NCBI GenBank assembly: GCA_036510575.1 | Contig: DATCDR010000008.1 | Location: 1-29,266 of the forward strand | DNA length: 29,266 nt | DNA from: DATCDR01 sp036510575 | GTDB taxonomy: Bacteria; Actinomycetota; Acidimicrobiia; Acidimicrobiales; Bog-793 | Direction: 5' to 3' | Notes under the pieces: model-generated | Seen by the model: the letters and a program-made list of their open reading frames with translations, nothing else | The model's database searches: none | What the model was told of the DNA's origin: nothing | Translations under genes and position numbers: made by a program | In this document: one piece after another, positions 7,703 to 15,883 of the stretch | Layout: each line of letters opens with the position of its first letter | Numbering within the stretch: position 1 is the first letter of the stretch

Positions 7703-8821
7703 ATGCCGTATCGACCCCTCTCTGCCATCGTGCTCGCCGCGGGTGAAGGGAGACGGATGCACTCCTCCCTCCCGAAGCCGTTGCATCCGATCTCCGGCCG
7801 CCCGATGGTCCTACATGTTCTCGACGCGCTTTCGGAGCTCTCCTTGGAACGGGTCGTCGTGGTGGTGGGGTATCGCTCGGCGGAGATGACAAAGTTGATC
7901 TCAGCAGGTGCGCCTCCTGGGCTCGAGCTGCACTTTGTGGAGCAGCCACTCGCCCGCGGAACCGGCGATGCGGTCGCGGTCGCGCTCACGGAGTTTCCAG
8001 ACGACGACATGATGGGCAACGCTGACGTGCTGGTGCTTCCAGGCGACGCTCCGCTGCTTCGGCCGGCGACACTTCGGGCCCTTGTCGAGGAGCATCAAGG
8101 TGGTGACGCTGCCGCGACGCTGCTCACGGCGATCCTTGACGACCCCTCGGGCTATGGCCGAGTTGTGCGAACCGAGCAGGGAAACGTCGAAAGGATCGTT
8201 GAGGACCGCGATGCGTCACCGATTGAGCTCGAGATCGCCGAGGTAGGGACTTCGATCTACTGCCTCCGCCAAAGTCTGCTGGCCCCGAGCCTTCGACGGC
8301 TGCGACCAAACAACGCGAAGGGCGAGTACTACCTGACCGATGTGGTCGAGGGTCTCGTGCACAGCGGCTACGTCGTGGGGTCACTCGTGGTGGGGGATTC
8401 GCTAGAGACCACCGGAGTCAACGATCGCGCGCAACTGAGCGTCGCCGAGGCGGAGTTGCGCGCCCGGATCAACGAGCAATGGATGCGAGCAGGCGTGACG
8501 ATGGTCGATCCGTCGAGCACCTATGTCGACGTCACGGTCAATCTCGACGAAGACGTCACCTTGTTGCCCTTCACCTACCTTGTAGGGAAGACGAGGATTC
8601 GACGAGGGGCGGTTATCGGGCCCTCCACCCGGATTGTCGACAGCGTGGTAGGTGAGCGGTCGCGCGTCGAGTTCTCGTCGGTGTCCGGCGCCACGATCGG
8701 CATGGACGCCCACGTAGGTCCCTTCGCCGATCTGGCAACTGGTTCCGAAGTCCCCGACGCCTTCGAGACCGGTCCATTTTTCAAGGGAGTAGCTTCGCGA
8801 GACGCTGGATCGGCGACGTAG
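7703..8821 (+). CDS. glmU: UDP-N-acetylglucosamine pyrophosphorylase, GlmU with shortened C-terminal domain
   Basis: GlmU makes UDP-GlcNAc, the sugar nucleotide for peptidoglycan. Its N-terminal half joins UTP and GlcNAc-1-phosphate; its C-terminal left-handed beta helix acetylates glucosamine-1-phosphate. The uridylyltransferase half is complete: LAAGEGRRMHSSLPKPL (residues 11-27), QPLARGTGDAV, VLPGDAPLL, GYGRVV and AKGEYYLTDVV. The beta helix begins (about 250-350: IGPSTRIVDSVVGE, GATIGMDAHVGPFADL) but stops after FETGPFFKG at 372 residues, against about 450-490 for full GlmU. The acetyltransferase active-site segment, usually NYDG-x-x-KH, is absent. The start MPYRPLSAIVLAAGEG is the normal N-terminus. 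An in-frame ATG at 7685 and GTG at 7661 are alternatives. It is the first gene of the block and 10 bases from prs. Confidence 0.93.
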   Translation: MPYRPLSAIVLAAGEGRRMHSSLPKPLHPISGRPMVLHVLDALSELSLERVVVVVGYRSAEMTKLISAGAPPGLELHFVEQPLARGTGDAVAVALTEFPDDDMMGNADVLVLPGDAPLLRPATLRALVEEHQGGDAAATLLTAILDDPSGYGRVVRTEQGNVERIVEDRDASPIELEIAEVGTSIYCLRQSLLAPSLRRLRPNNAKGEYYLTDVVEGLVHSGYVVGSLVVGDSLETTGVNDRAQLSVAEAELRARINEQWMRAGVTMVDPSSTYVDVTVNLDEDVTLLPFTYLVGKTRIRRGAVIGPSTRIVDSVVGERSRVEFSSVSGATIGMDAHVGPFADLATGSEVPDAFETGPFFKGVASRDAGSAT

Positions 8822-8831
8822 GAGACGACAG

Positions 8832-9812
8832 ATGCCACTAACCGAACTTGTGCCGCATCGGCGACTCGAGCTCTTCGCGGGCCGATCGCACCCTGAGCTG
8901 GCCGTTGCCATCGCTCGGGAGCTGAACACCGAGCTCGGCGAGGCCAACCTGCGCGATTTCTCGGTGGGCGAGATCCACTGCCGTTTCGACGAGTCGATCC
9001 GGGGATCTGACGTCTTCATCATCCAGACGCACTGTCCGCCAGTCAACGACTCGATCATGGAGCAGCTCATCATGATCGATGCCGCCAAGCGCGCCTCTGC
9101 GAGGCGGATCATCGCGGTATGTCCGTACTACGGCTACTCCCGCCAGGACCGGAAGTCGACCGGCCGTGAGCCGATAACCGCGAAGCTCATCGCTGATCTG
9201 CTGTCGCGCGCCGGCGCAACCCGCGTTATCAGCGTGGATCTCCACTCAGGCCAGATCCAGGGCTTCTTCGACTGCCCAGTCGACCACCTGACCGGGGCTC
9301 CGGTCTTGCTGGACTACCTCCGGGACCAGAAGGTGCCAGACATGGTGGTGGTTTCGCCCGACGCCGGCAGGGTCAAGGTCGCTGAGCGCTTTAGCCAGCA
9401 GCTAGGCGCTGACCTGGCCTTTGTGCACAAGCGCCGACCGCCAGGTGCCGCCGACAGCGTCGAGGCACTCGAGGTCATCGGCGACGTCGAAGGTCGCGTC
9501 GCGGTCGTGATCGACGACATGATCGATACGGCCGGCACCATATGTGCCGCCGCGGAGCGACTGATCGAGGCAGGCGCGGTCGACGTCTGGGCGATGGCGA
9601 CGCATCCGCTGCTCTCGGACCCTGCCCTCGAGCGACTAGAGGCCGCTCCGATCAGCAGGGTCATCGTGACCGACACCATGCCGCTCCCACCCGAGCGCCG
9701 CATACCGAAGATCAAGGTGCTCTCGATCGCAGGCATCATTGCCGACGCGATCGATGCGGTATTTGAAGACACCTCCGTCTCGGAGATCTTCGGAGGGCAG
9801 AACCTCTCGTAG
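8832..9812 (+). CDS. prs: Ribose-phosphate pyrophosphokinase (PRPP synthase)
   Basis: This 326-residue enzyme converts ribose-5-phosphate and ATP to PRPP, the precursor for purines, pyrimidines, NAD, His and Trp. Landmarks are ELFAGRSHPELA at the start, the ATP flexible loop YYGYSRQDRKSTGREPI, DLHSGQIQGFF with the catalytic histidine, VVSPDAGRVKVA, and the PRPP-binding VVIDDMIDTAGT. The length is normal (about 310-330). The ATG at 8832 follows GGAG, which overlaps the glmU stop. The 10-base gap indicates an operon with glmU, as in mycobacteria. Confidence 0.97.
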   Translation: MPLTELVPHRRLELFAGRSHPELAVAIARELNTELGEANLRDFSVGEIHCRFDESIRGSDVFIIQTHCPPVNDSIMEQLIMIDAAKRASARRIIAVCPYYGYSRQDRKSTGREPITAKLIADLLSRAGATRVISVDLHSGQIQGFFDCPVDHLTGAPVLLDYLRDQKVPDMVVVSPDAGRVKVAERFSQQLGADLAFVHKRRPPGAADSVEALEVIGDVEGRVAVVIDDMIDTAGTICAAAERLIEAGAVDVWAMATHPLLSDPALERLEAAPISRVIVTDTMPLPPERRIPKIKVLSIAGIIADAIDAVFEDTSVSEIFGGQNLS

Positions 9813-9857
9813 CCCGCGATCGATCGCCTCGTGACACATGTCGCGAGGGTTCGCGGG
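9813..9857 (+). terminator. Hairpin directly after prs
   Basis: CCCGCGA (9813-9819) pairs with TCGCGGG (9851-9857), starting the base after the prs stop codon. A nested CCTCG/CGAGG stem can extend it. No U-tract follows. It may end or attenuate the glmU-prs transcript before the rplY promoter. Confidence 0.4.
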
Positions 9858-9888
9858 CCTGTTGGATCACCGTGGTGCCCGGGTTGCC

Positions 9889-9894
9889 TAGAAT
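9889..9894 (+). promoter_or_regulatory. Putative -10 element of the rplY promoter
   Basis: TAGAAT differs from the consensus TATAAT at one base and lies 87 bases before the rplY start, past the prs hairpin. No good -35 hexamer sits at the right spacing. The leader of about 80 bases ends in the strong SD GAGGAG. Confidence 0.4.
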
Positions 9895-9980
9895 GATCGG
9901 AATTCAGCGCCACGTCGCGCTGCACGAAGGGTGGCGGGAGTCCGCTTCTCTGGAAAACCCCGCTTGAGGAGTATCTTCCA

Positions 9981-10652
9981 ATGCCTGACATTGCACTCGT
10001 TGCCGAAGAGCGCTCGGATCGGGGTTCGTCGTCCAGTCGGCGCACTCGCACCGACGGCCGAATTCCTGCAGTCATCTACGGGCACGGGATCGACCCGTTG
10101 CCGATCACCGTCGAGGCCAGGGACCTTCGAGGCGCCTTGAACTCCCAGGCGCGCGGAAGCGTGCTGTTCAATGTCCAGGTCGGAGGCGCGAGTCACCTCG
10201 TCGTCGCCAAGGAGATACAGCGCCACCCGGTCAAGAACACGGTTTCGCACGTCGACTTCCAGGTTGTTCGGCGCGACGAGATCATCTCTGCCACGGTCGC
10301 GATCAACCTCGTCGGCGAGGCGCTCCAGGTAACGCGTGCAGGTGGCGTCATCGAACATGCCTTGTTGCACCTTGTCGTTCGCGCCAAGCCCGGCGATGTC
10401 CCAGCATCGATCGATGTGGGCATCGAGGCACTCGAGCTCGGTCAGGCGATTCGCGTCGCCGACCTCAACTTGCCAGCCGGCGTCACCGCCGAGCTCGACC
10501 CCGAGATGCCGGTCGTGGTTGCGGCGGCTCCGCACGGTATGGAGCTCGGCGCCGAGGAAGAGGCTGCTGCGGCCGAGGAAGAGGCTGCTGCAGCCGAGGA
10601 GTCCGCGGCCGAAGCGTCCGATGCCTCCGACGAGGCGAGCGACGAGAGCTGA
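9981..10652 (+). CDS. rplY: 50S ribosomal protein L25 (Ctc/TL5 type)
   Basis: A 223-residue two-domain L25 of the general stress protein Ctc type, which binds 5S rRNA in the large subunit. The N-terminal RNA-binding domain (about 1-95) shows RIPAVIYGHG and KEIQRHPVKNTVSHVDFQVV. The C-terminal beta domain (about 96-185) shows GVIEHALLHLVVRAKPGDVP and ALELGQAIRVADLNLPAGV. A highly acidic, Ala-rich tail follows from about residue 189, partly encoded by a tandem DNA repeat. The ATG at 9981 has GAGGAG nine bases before it. The stop codon overlaps the most likely pth start. Confidence 0.97.
   Translation: MPDIALVAEERSDRGSSSSRRTRTDGRIPAVIYGHGIDPLPITVEARDLRGALNSQARGSVLFNVQVGGASHLVVAKEIQRHPVKNTVSHVDFQVVRRDEIISATVAINLVGEALQVTRAGGVIEHALLHLVVRAKPGDVPASIDVGIEALELGQAIRVADLNLPAGVTAELDPEMPVVVAAAPHGMELGAEEEAAAAEEEAAAAEESAAEASDASDEASDES
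10551..10600 (+). repeat. 21-bp tandem repeat in the rplY tail
   Basis: Two 21-base units (10551-10571 and 10572-10592) differ only in the last base, and a third partial copy follows. Each encodes AEEEAAA, so the copies preserve frame. The array builds the acidic C-terminal tail of L25 and could vary in length by slippage. Confidence 0.85.
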
Positions 10653-11278
10653 TCACGGGTCTATTTCGACGCAATGCGCGCCCAGCCGGCGCGGCCGGTG
10701 GCGCGGAGCTCGCGATTCTCGGGCTAGCGAATCCCGGCTCTGAGTTCGTAGGGACGAGGCACAACGTCGGAGGTGCCGCCATCGAGGTGCTCGGTAGTCG
10801 TTTCGGAGTCGACCTTCGTTCGGAAAAGGGCGTGTACGCCCGTGTCGGAGCCGTGCAGGCCGACGGTAAACGTGTCGTCTTCGCGGTTGCCGAAACCTTC
10901 ATGAACGAGTCTGGGCTAGCCGCGCTCGGTGTCGTGAACCGGTTTCTCGACGGTGACGCAACTCGTCTGGTCGTCGTTCACGACGAGCTCGATCTTCCTC
11001 CCGGTACCGTGCGGGTCAAGGTGGGCGGTGGCACGGCGGGCCACAACGGGCTCCGCTCGATTGATCAGCACCTGAAGCGCCTCGACTTTTGTCGTATTCG
11101 AATTGGTATCGGTAAGCCACCGAGTCGCGAACGTGGCGCGAGCCACGTGCTCTCGAAACCGTCGCGCGCCGAATCTGAACTCGTCGCACTCGGCGTCGAG
11201 CTCGCGGCCGATGCCATCGAGCTCGTGATCAGCGACGGCCCGGAGCAGGCCATGACGCAGGTGAACGCGCGCCAATGA
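10649..11278 (+). CDS. pth: Peptidyl-tRNA hydrolase, probable non-standard start codon
   Basis: Pth cleaves peptidyl-tRNA released by stalled ribosomes and recycles the tRNA. All key residues are visible: Asn in LGLANPG, the catalytic His in GTRHNVGG, Asn in ETFMNESG, Asp in VVHDELDLPPG, and Asn in GHNGLRSI. The frame is intact to the stop at 11278, which overlaps mfd as ATGA. The conserved N-terminal strand LAILGLANPG starts at 10709, but no ATG, GTG or TTG exists in this frame between rplY codons and that point. The best candidate is CTG at 10649, whose last two bases fall in the rplY stop (CTGA), mimicking the GTGA and ATGA couplings nearby. It gives 209 residues, somewhat more than the usual 185-195. 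The first ordinary start, GTG at 10787, would delete the active-site His and must be wrong. Confidence 0.85.
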   Translation: MITGLFRRNARPAGAAGGAELAILGLANPGSEFVGTRHNVGGAAIEVLGSRFGVDLRSEKGVYARVGAVQADGKRVVFAVAETFMNESGLAALGVVNRFLDGDATRLVVVHDELDLPPGTVRVKVGGGTAGHNGLRSIDQHLKRLDFCRIRIGIGKPPSRERGASHVLSKPSRAESELVALGVELAADAIELVISDGPEQAMTQVNARQ

Positions 11279-14200
11279 GCGGTCCACTCGGCGAGCTGCC
11301 AGGTCTTCTACGGAGCGATCCTGTCATCGCCGAGTTGGTCGGCACGACGATGGCGACGGTTGCCGCGGGCGAGCCTGTTCGACCACTTCTCCTGGCGGCG
11401 CTTGCCGGCTTCTCCTCGAATCGAATACTCGTCGTCACGCCGACCTCGGCGGAGGCGGACCGCCTCGCTCACGACCTTCGCGCCTACGTCGGCGACGACG
11501 GCGTGGCGACGTTTCCCGCGTGGGAGACGCTGCCCTTCGAGCGCGTCTCGCCCTCGATGGAAGTCATGGGGCGTCGCCTCGAGGTACTAAGCGCCCTGCT
11601 GAGTAAGGACGCAGGGCCGTCGCTTGTCGTCGCGCCGGTGAAGGCACTTCTGCAACGCCTGGCAACTAGTGCTTCGCGTCACGAACCTGTCGCGCTCGCC
11701 GTCGGCGACCAGATTGACTTCGGCGAGCTCGCCGAGCGCCTCGTCGGCTTCGGCTATCGACGCGAATACCAGGTCGAGCACCAAGGCGAGTTTTCGGTCC
11801 GCGGTGGCATCCTCGACGTCTTCCCGCCGACGCTCGAGTCCGGAATTCGAATCGACTGCTTCGGAGACGAGGTCGAACGGATCACCGAGTTCGACATCGT
11901 CGACCAGCGCTCGGTACACGAATTCAACTCGGTCGTCATCCAGGCGTGTCGCGAGTTCATCCCTGGACCCGTCGAACGCGCGAGAGCCGCCGGCCTTCTC
12001 GGTTCAGTCAGCTTCGCCGAAGAGCAGTTCACGCGAATCGCCGAAGGCGAGCTGTTCGACGGCATCGAGTCCTTTCTTCCTTGGCTCGAGGACCGAGAGG
12101 TACTCCTCCCGGACCTTCTCGGCCCAGACGATAGGGTCGTACTCGTCGATCCCCGGCGGATGCGTGATCGCGCGATCGAGCTCGTCGACGAGGAGGCCGC
12201 GCTCGCCTCCGCGCTGGCGGTGACCTGGGGAGTGGCCGAGAGCGACAGCACGGCGAGCTTTCCGAGACTCCACCTCGATTTCGACCGGCTCCTCTCGAAC
12301 GCGTCGGCCAAGGTCGCCACGCTGTTACCGGTCGCGGAGCGACCGGACACGCCGATGTTGCAGATCTCCGGCTGGCCCGTGGCACTCGGCGACCCGAAGG
12401 TCGTGGCGACCCGGATCGGAGAGCTGATCGGTCGAGCATGCTCGGTTGTGGTCGCCGCTGACGGCGAGGGAAGTGGTCGCCGGTTGGCCGAGGTTCTAGA
12501 AGGTGAGGGACTAGACGTCGAGATCGCGTTCGGTGCCTCGGCGTCTCCCGAGACGCTTCGCGCACCTGGTCTTCGCGTCGTCGTCGCGCAGATCGACCAG
12601 GGCTTCATCCTTGAGTCCGCGCACATCGCGGTACTCGCCGAAGCTGACCTGACCGGCAGGCGGCGCCCGCATCGAATGCCGCGAGCTCGAGCCAGACCGG
12701 TCGAGGGCTTCTTCGATGACCTGGCGGTCGGGAGCTTCGTCGTGCACCACGTTCATGGTGTGGCGCGCTTTTCGGGGATGGTCAAGCGCTCCGTCGGTGG
12801 CGCCGAGCGGGACTATCTGCTCCTCGAGTACCGAGGAGGGGACAAGCTCTACATTCCCTCCGATCAGATCGACACGATCACCCCGTACTCCGGCGGCGAG
12901 CATCCTGCGCTCAGTCGGCTGAATGGGAACGAGTGGCAGCGCGTCCGCTCCCAGGCCAGACGCGCCGTGCACGAGGTCGCGCAAGAGCTCGTCGTGCTCT
13001 ACCAACGGCGCCTCGCTGAGCCCGGTTTCGCGTTCAGCCCGGACACACCGTGGCAGATCGAGATGGAACAGGCATTCCCCTTCGTCGAGACCGCCGACCA
13101 GCTCCGTGCAATTGATGACGTGAAGGCGGACATGGAGCGTGACGTCCCGATGGATCGGCTGGTCTGCGGCGACGTCGGCTTTGGGAAGACCGAGGTTGCC
13201 TTGCGCGCGGTTTTCAAGGCGGTTCAGGATGGGAAGCAGGCCTGCGTCCTGGTTCCGACGACGCTGCTCGCCCAGCAGCACTTTCAGACTTTTAGCGATC
13301 GATACGCCCCTTACCCGGTCCGCGTCGCAATGCTGTCCAGATTCATTGCGCCGACCGAGGCCCGGGCTGTTGTGGCGGGCCTCGCCGACGGATCCGTCGA
13401 CGTCGTCATCGGAACGCATCGACTGCTCTCTGACGGCGTGAACTTTTCCGACCTCGGGCTCCTCGTCGTCGACGAGGAGCAGCGCTTCGGCGTCACCCAC
13501 AAGGAGGCAATGAAGAAGCTGCGAATCGGGGTCGACGTCTTGACGCTCACCGCGAGCCCGATCCCACGCACGCTTGAGATGGGCCTTACGGGCATCCGGG
13601 ATCTCTCGGTGATCGACACCCCGCCTGCTGCACGCCAGCCGATACTCACCTACGTAGGCGAACAAGACGATCGCGCTGTTGCTGAATCCATCCGGCGCGA
13701 GCTCCTCCGGGAGGGACAGGTCTTTTTCGTCCACAACCGCGTGCAAGACATCGACAGGACAGCAGCGCGACTGCGTGAGTTGGTGCCCGAGGCGGCGGTC
13801 GCGATCGCGCACGGGCAGATGGACGAGGCCCGTCTCGAGCAGGTCGTGATCGACTTCTCCAAGGGCGACTACGACGTGCTCGTCTGCACGACGATCATCG
13901 AATCGGGAATCGACATGCCAACGGTGAACACCCTTGTCGTCGATCGCGCCGACCTGCTCGGGCTGGGACAGCTTCACCAGCTCCGTGGTCGTGTCGGGCG
14001 TGCGGGTCAGCGCGCGTACGCATACCTGTTCCACCCGCGCGACCGCGTGCTCTCCGAGCAGGCTTACGAGCGTCTGCGAACGATCGGCGAGCACACCGAG
14101 CTCGGCTCGGGCTTCAAGATCGCGATGCGCGACCTCGAGATCCGCGGCGCGGGAAACCTGCTCGGGAGCGACCAATCTGGCCACATCGCCGCGATCGGCT

Positions 14201-14754
14201 ACGACCTCTACGTCCATCTCGTCGCAGAGGCCGTCGCCGAGCTGAAAGGCGAGCGGATCGAGGAGCCGGCGGAACTAAAGCTCGACCTCGCGGTTGATGC
14301 GCACCTGCCGTCGAGCTACGTCGAACGAGACGACGTTCGGCTCGAGGCGTACCGCCGCCTTGCGAAGGTGAGGACGACGGAGGAAGTTCGAGACATCGAG
14401 CTCGAATGGCAGGATCGCTTCGGGCCATTGCCAGCGCCTGCACGGGCACTGTTGTCGGTGGCGCTGCTTCGAGCCGAGTGCATTCGCCTCGGACTGAGTG
14501 AGGTGACCGCGGTCGCCTATCGGCCCGGCTCCGGCGGGACGGGGCGCCCTGGCGAATTCGTCACCCGTCTCGCCCCCATCAAGTTGCTCGCCTCGGAGGG
14601 AATCCGGCTGAGCCGTGTCGCCCCACGGGCGATCTACAAAGAGGAGATCGGGCAGGTCATTGCTCCGATAGCTGCCACAGGTGACCTCGCGCAAGCGATC
14701 CGGAGCTTCCTCGAGGAGTTACGTCCCGCTGAGGTAGAGGTGCAGTCGGCGTGA
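11275..14754 (+). CDS. mfd: Transcription-repair coupling factor Mfd
   Basis: This 1159-residue ATP-dependent translocase removes stalled RNA polymerase at DNA lesions and recruits UvrA. Domains in order are a UvrB-like region (about 1-350, with WETLPFERVSPS and FSVRGGILDVFP), the RNA-polymerase interaction domain (about 485-560, VHHVHGVARFSGM and YRGGDKLYIPSDQID), the helicase motor (about 590-970) with Walker A GDVGFGKTE, the motif DEEQRFGV, TATP-like LTASPIPRT and motif VI GRVGRAGQRAYAYL, and the C-terminal TRCF domain (about 1010-1120). The length is normal. The ATG at 11275 overlaps the pth stop (ATGA), showing coupled translation. Confidence 0.97.
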   Translation: MSGPLGELPGLLRSDPVIAELVGTTMATVAAGEPVRPLLLAALAGFSSNRILVVTPTSAEADRLAHDLRAYVGDDGVATFPAWETLPFERVSPSMEVMGRRLEVLSALLSKDAGPSLVVAPVKALLQRLATSASRHEPVALAVGDQIDFGELAERLVGFGYRREYQVEHQGEFSVRGGILDVFPPTLESGIRIDCFGDEVERITEFDIVDQRSVHEFNSVVIQACREFIPGPVERARAAGLLGSVSFAEEQFTRIAEGELFDGIESFLPWLEDREVLLPDLLGPDDRVVLVDPRRMRDRAIELVDEEAALASALAVTWGVAESDSTASFPRLHLDFDRLLSNASAKVATLLPVAERPDTPMLQISGWPVALGDPKVVATRIGELIGRACSVVVAADGEGSGRRLAEVLEGEGLDVEIAFGASASPETLRAPGLRVVVAQIDQGFILESAHIAVLAEADLTGRRRPHRMPRARARPVEGFFDDLAVGSFVVHHVHGVARFSGMVKRSVGGAERDYLLLEYRGGDKLYIPSDQIDTITPYSGGEHPALSRLNGNEWQRVRSQARRAVHEVAQELVVLYQRRLAEPGFAFSPDTPWQIEMEQAFPFVETADQLRAIDDVKADMERDVPMDRLVCGDVGFGKTEVALRAVFKAVQDGKQACVLVPTTLLAQQHFQTFSDRYAPYPVRVAMLSRFIAPTEARAVVAGLADGSVDVVIGTHRLLSDGVNFSDLGLLVVDEEQRFGVTHKEAMKKLRIGVDVLTLTASPIPRTLEMGLTGIRDLSVIDTPPAARQPILTYVGEQDDRAVAESIRRELLREGQVFFVHNRVQDIDRTAARLRELVPEAAVAIAHGQMDEARLEQVVIDFSKGDYDVLVCTTIIESGIDMPTVNTLVVDRADLLGLGQLHQLRGRVGRAGQRAYAYLFHPRDRVLSEQAYERLRTIGEHTELGSGFKIAMRDLEIRGAGNLLGSDQSGHIAAIGYDLYVHLVAEAVAELKGERIEEPAELKLDLAVDAHLPSSYVERDDVRLEAYRRLAKVRTTEEVRDIELEWQDRFGPLPAPARALLSVALLRAECIRLGLSEVTAVAYRPGSGGTGRPGEFVTRLAPIKLLASEGIRLSRVAPRAIYKEEIGQVIAPIAATGDLAQAIRSFLEELRPAEVEVQSA

Positions 14755-14768
14755 GGACGACTCCGGTA

Positions 14769-14798
14769 TTGGTGCACCGGCCGCGCGTTCCCTACGAT
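14769..14798 (+). promoter_or_regulatory. Putative promoter for the SurA-like lipoprotein gene, possibly leaderless
   Basis: TTGGTG (14769-14774) and TACGAT (14793-14798) are separated by 18 bases. Transcription would start near 14805-14808, at the GTG that begins an ideal lipoprotein signal. That arrangement fits a leaderless mRNA. Only sequence likeness supports it. Confidence 0.4.
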
Positions 14799-14807
14799 CG
14801 TGCCATT

Positions 14808-15878
14808 GTGCGTCGCCTCCTTGTTCCTCTCGCGTTCACCGTCCTTGTTGCCGTCGGGCTCTCGGCGTGCGACGTCAGTGTCACTCCCGGCGCGGCGCGG
14901 GTCGGTTCCGAGACCATTTCGAGGTCGACACTGATCAACGCTGTGAAGTCGGTCGCCGCCGACGCGGCCTTTATCTGCACCGTCGGGGTGGAGGCCTCTT
15001 CTGCATCGATTTCGATCAAAGGTGCAGGTTCGAGCACCTACGACACCGGTTTCGCGGCATCGCAACTGACCCACCTCATCAAGCAGCGAGTCTCCGCCCA
15101 CCTGCTGGCGAAGCTCGGCCTTACCGTCACCCCTGCCGAGACTGCCATCGGGCTCACTCGATTGGAGGTCTTGCTCAACCCGCCATCGGGCTCGAGCTGC
15201 ACCAAAGGGGGTACGACGGCGGTGAGCGACCTTGCCGAGCCGTATCGCAGCGTGCTGCTCTCCGAGCAGACCAACCTCGATCTCCTCGCCACGCACCTCG
15301 CGGGCGTGCCGTTTTCGGCGGCAGGACTCGCCTCGTATGCCACCGCTCACGAGCCGACCGCCTACAACGCCTGCGTCTCTGCGATCTTGACGATGACGAA
15401 GAGCGCGGCCGTCTCGGCACGTAGCGCCATCGAATCGGGGCAGTCCTTCGCGACGGTTGCCAAGGCCGACTCGAAGGACACGACCTCGGCGCCAGACGGT
15501 GGTGTGCTCGGCTGCATACCGACCACGGAATTTCAGCCTCCGCTCAACACCGCGGTCGGCGCACTGCAGGTAGGTCAGCTCTCTATGCCCGTCGAGTTCA
15601 CGAGCGGCACGACGACCGGCTTCGTGTTGCTCTTGATCACCGGACGACAGGCTCCGACCACGCTCGAGGCTCTCGACGCCCTTGTCAACGCAGAGGGCAA
15701 TGCGGCGAATACTGAATTCGAGAAGGCGGAGGCCACGACGAACGTAAGCGTGGATCCTGAGTACGGGACGTGGCGGTACGTCAGCGGTGACTACCAGGTG
15801 GTTCCACCTGCGGGACCTTCCAGCGGTTATCTCGCCGATCCGACGGCGATCACGCCGCCGACCGTCCCACTCGGCTAG
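14808..15878 (+). CDS. SurA/PrsA-like parvulin-domain lipoprotein
   Basis: A 356-residue exported protein probably anchored to the membrane by lipid. The N-terminus is basic (RRLLVP), then hydrophobic, and ends in the lipobox VGLSAC with Cys at residue 21. Residues about 30-160 are helical, as in the SurA N-terminal chaperone domain. Residues about 204-278 resemble a PPIC (parvulin) domain: SGQSFATVAKADSKD, GGVLGCIP and AVGALQVGQLSMPVEF. The likely role is folding of secreted proteins. GTG at 14808 gives a clean signal peptide and follows a promoter-like pair, but has no SD. GTG at 14751 overlaps the mfd stop (GTGA) and would add 19 residues; it is a serious alternative. The C-terminal Pro-rich tail is probably disordered. 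The gene lies five bases before mazG. Confidence 0.8.
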   Translation: MRRLLVPLAFTVLVAVGLSACDVSVTPGAARVGSETISRSTLINAVKSVAADAAFICTVGVEASSASISIKGAGSSTYDTGFAASQLTHLIKQRVSAHLLAKLGLTVTPAETAIGLTRLEVLLNPPSGSSCTKGGTTAVSDLAEPYRSVLLSEQTNLDLLATHLAGVPFSAAGLASYATAHEPTAYNACVSAILTMTKSAAVSARSAIESGQSFATVAKADSKDTTSAPDGGVLGCIPTTEFQPPLNTAVGALQVGQLSMPVEFTSGTTTGFVLLLITGRQAPTTLEALDALVNAEGNAANTEFEKAEATTNVSVDPEYGTWRYVSGDYQVVPPAGPSSGYLADPTAITPPTVPLG

Positions 15879-15883
15879 CGCGG

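Noticed and set aside
12511..14217. Long minus-strand open frame of 568 codons opposite mfd
   Set aside because: Long antisense frames are expected opposite GC-rich genes. The plus strand encodes all Mfd motifs here, and the antisense product shows no recognisable domain.
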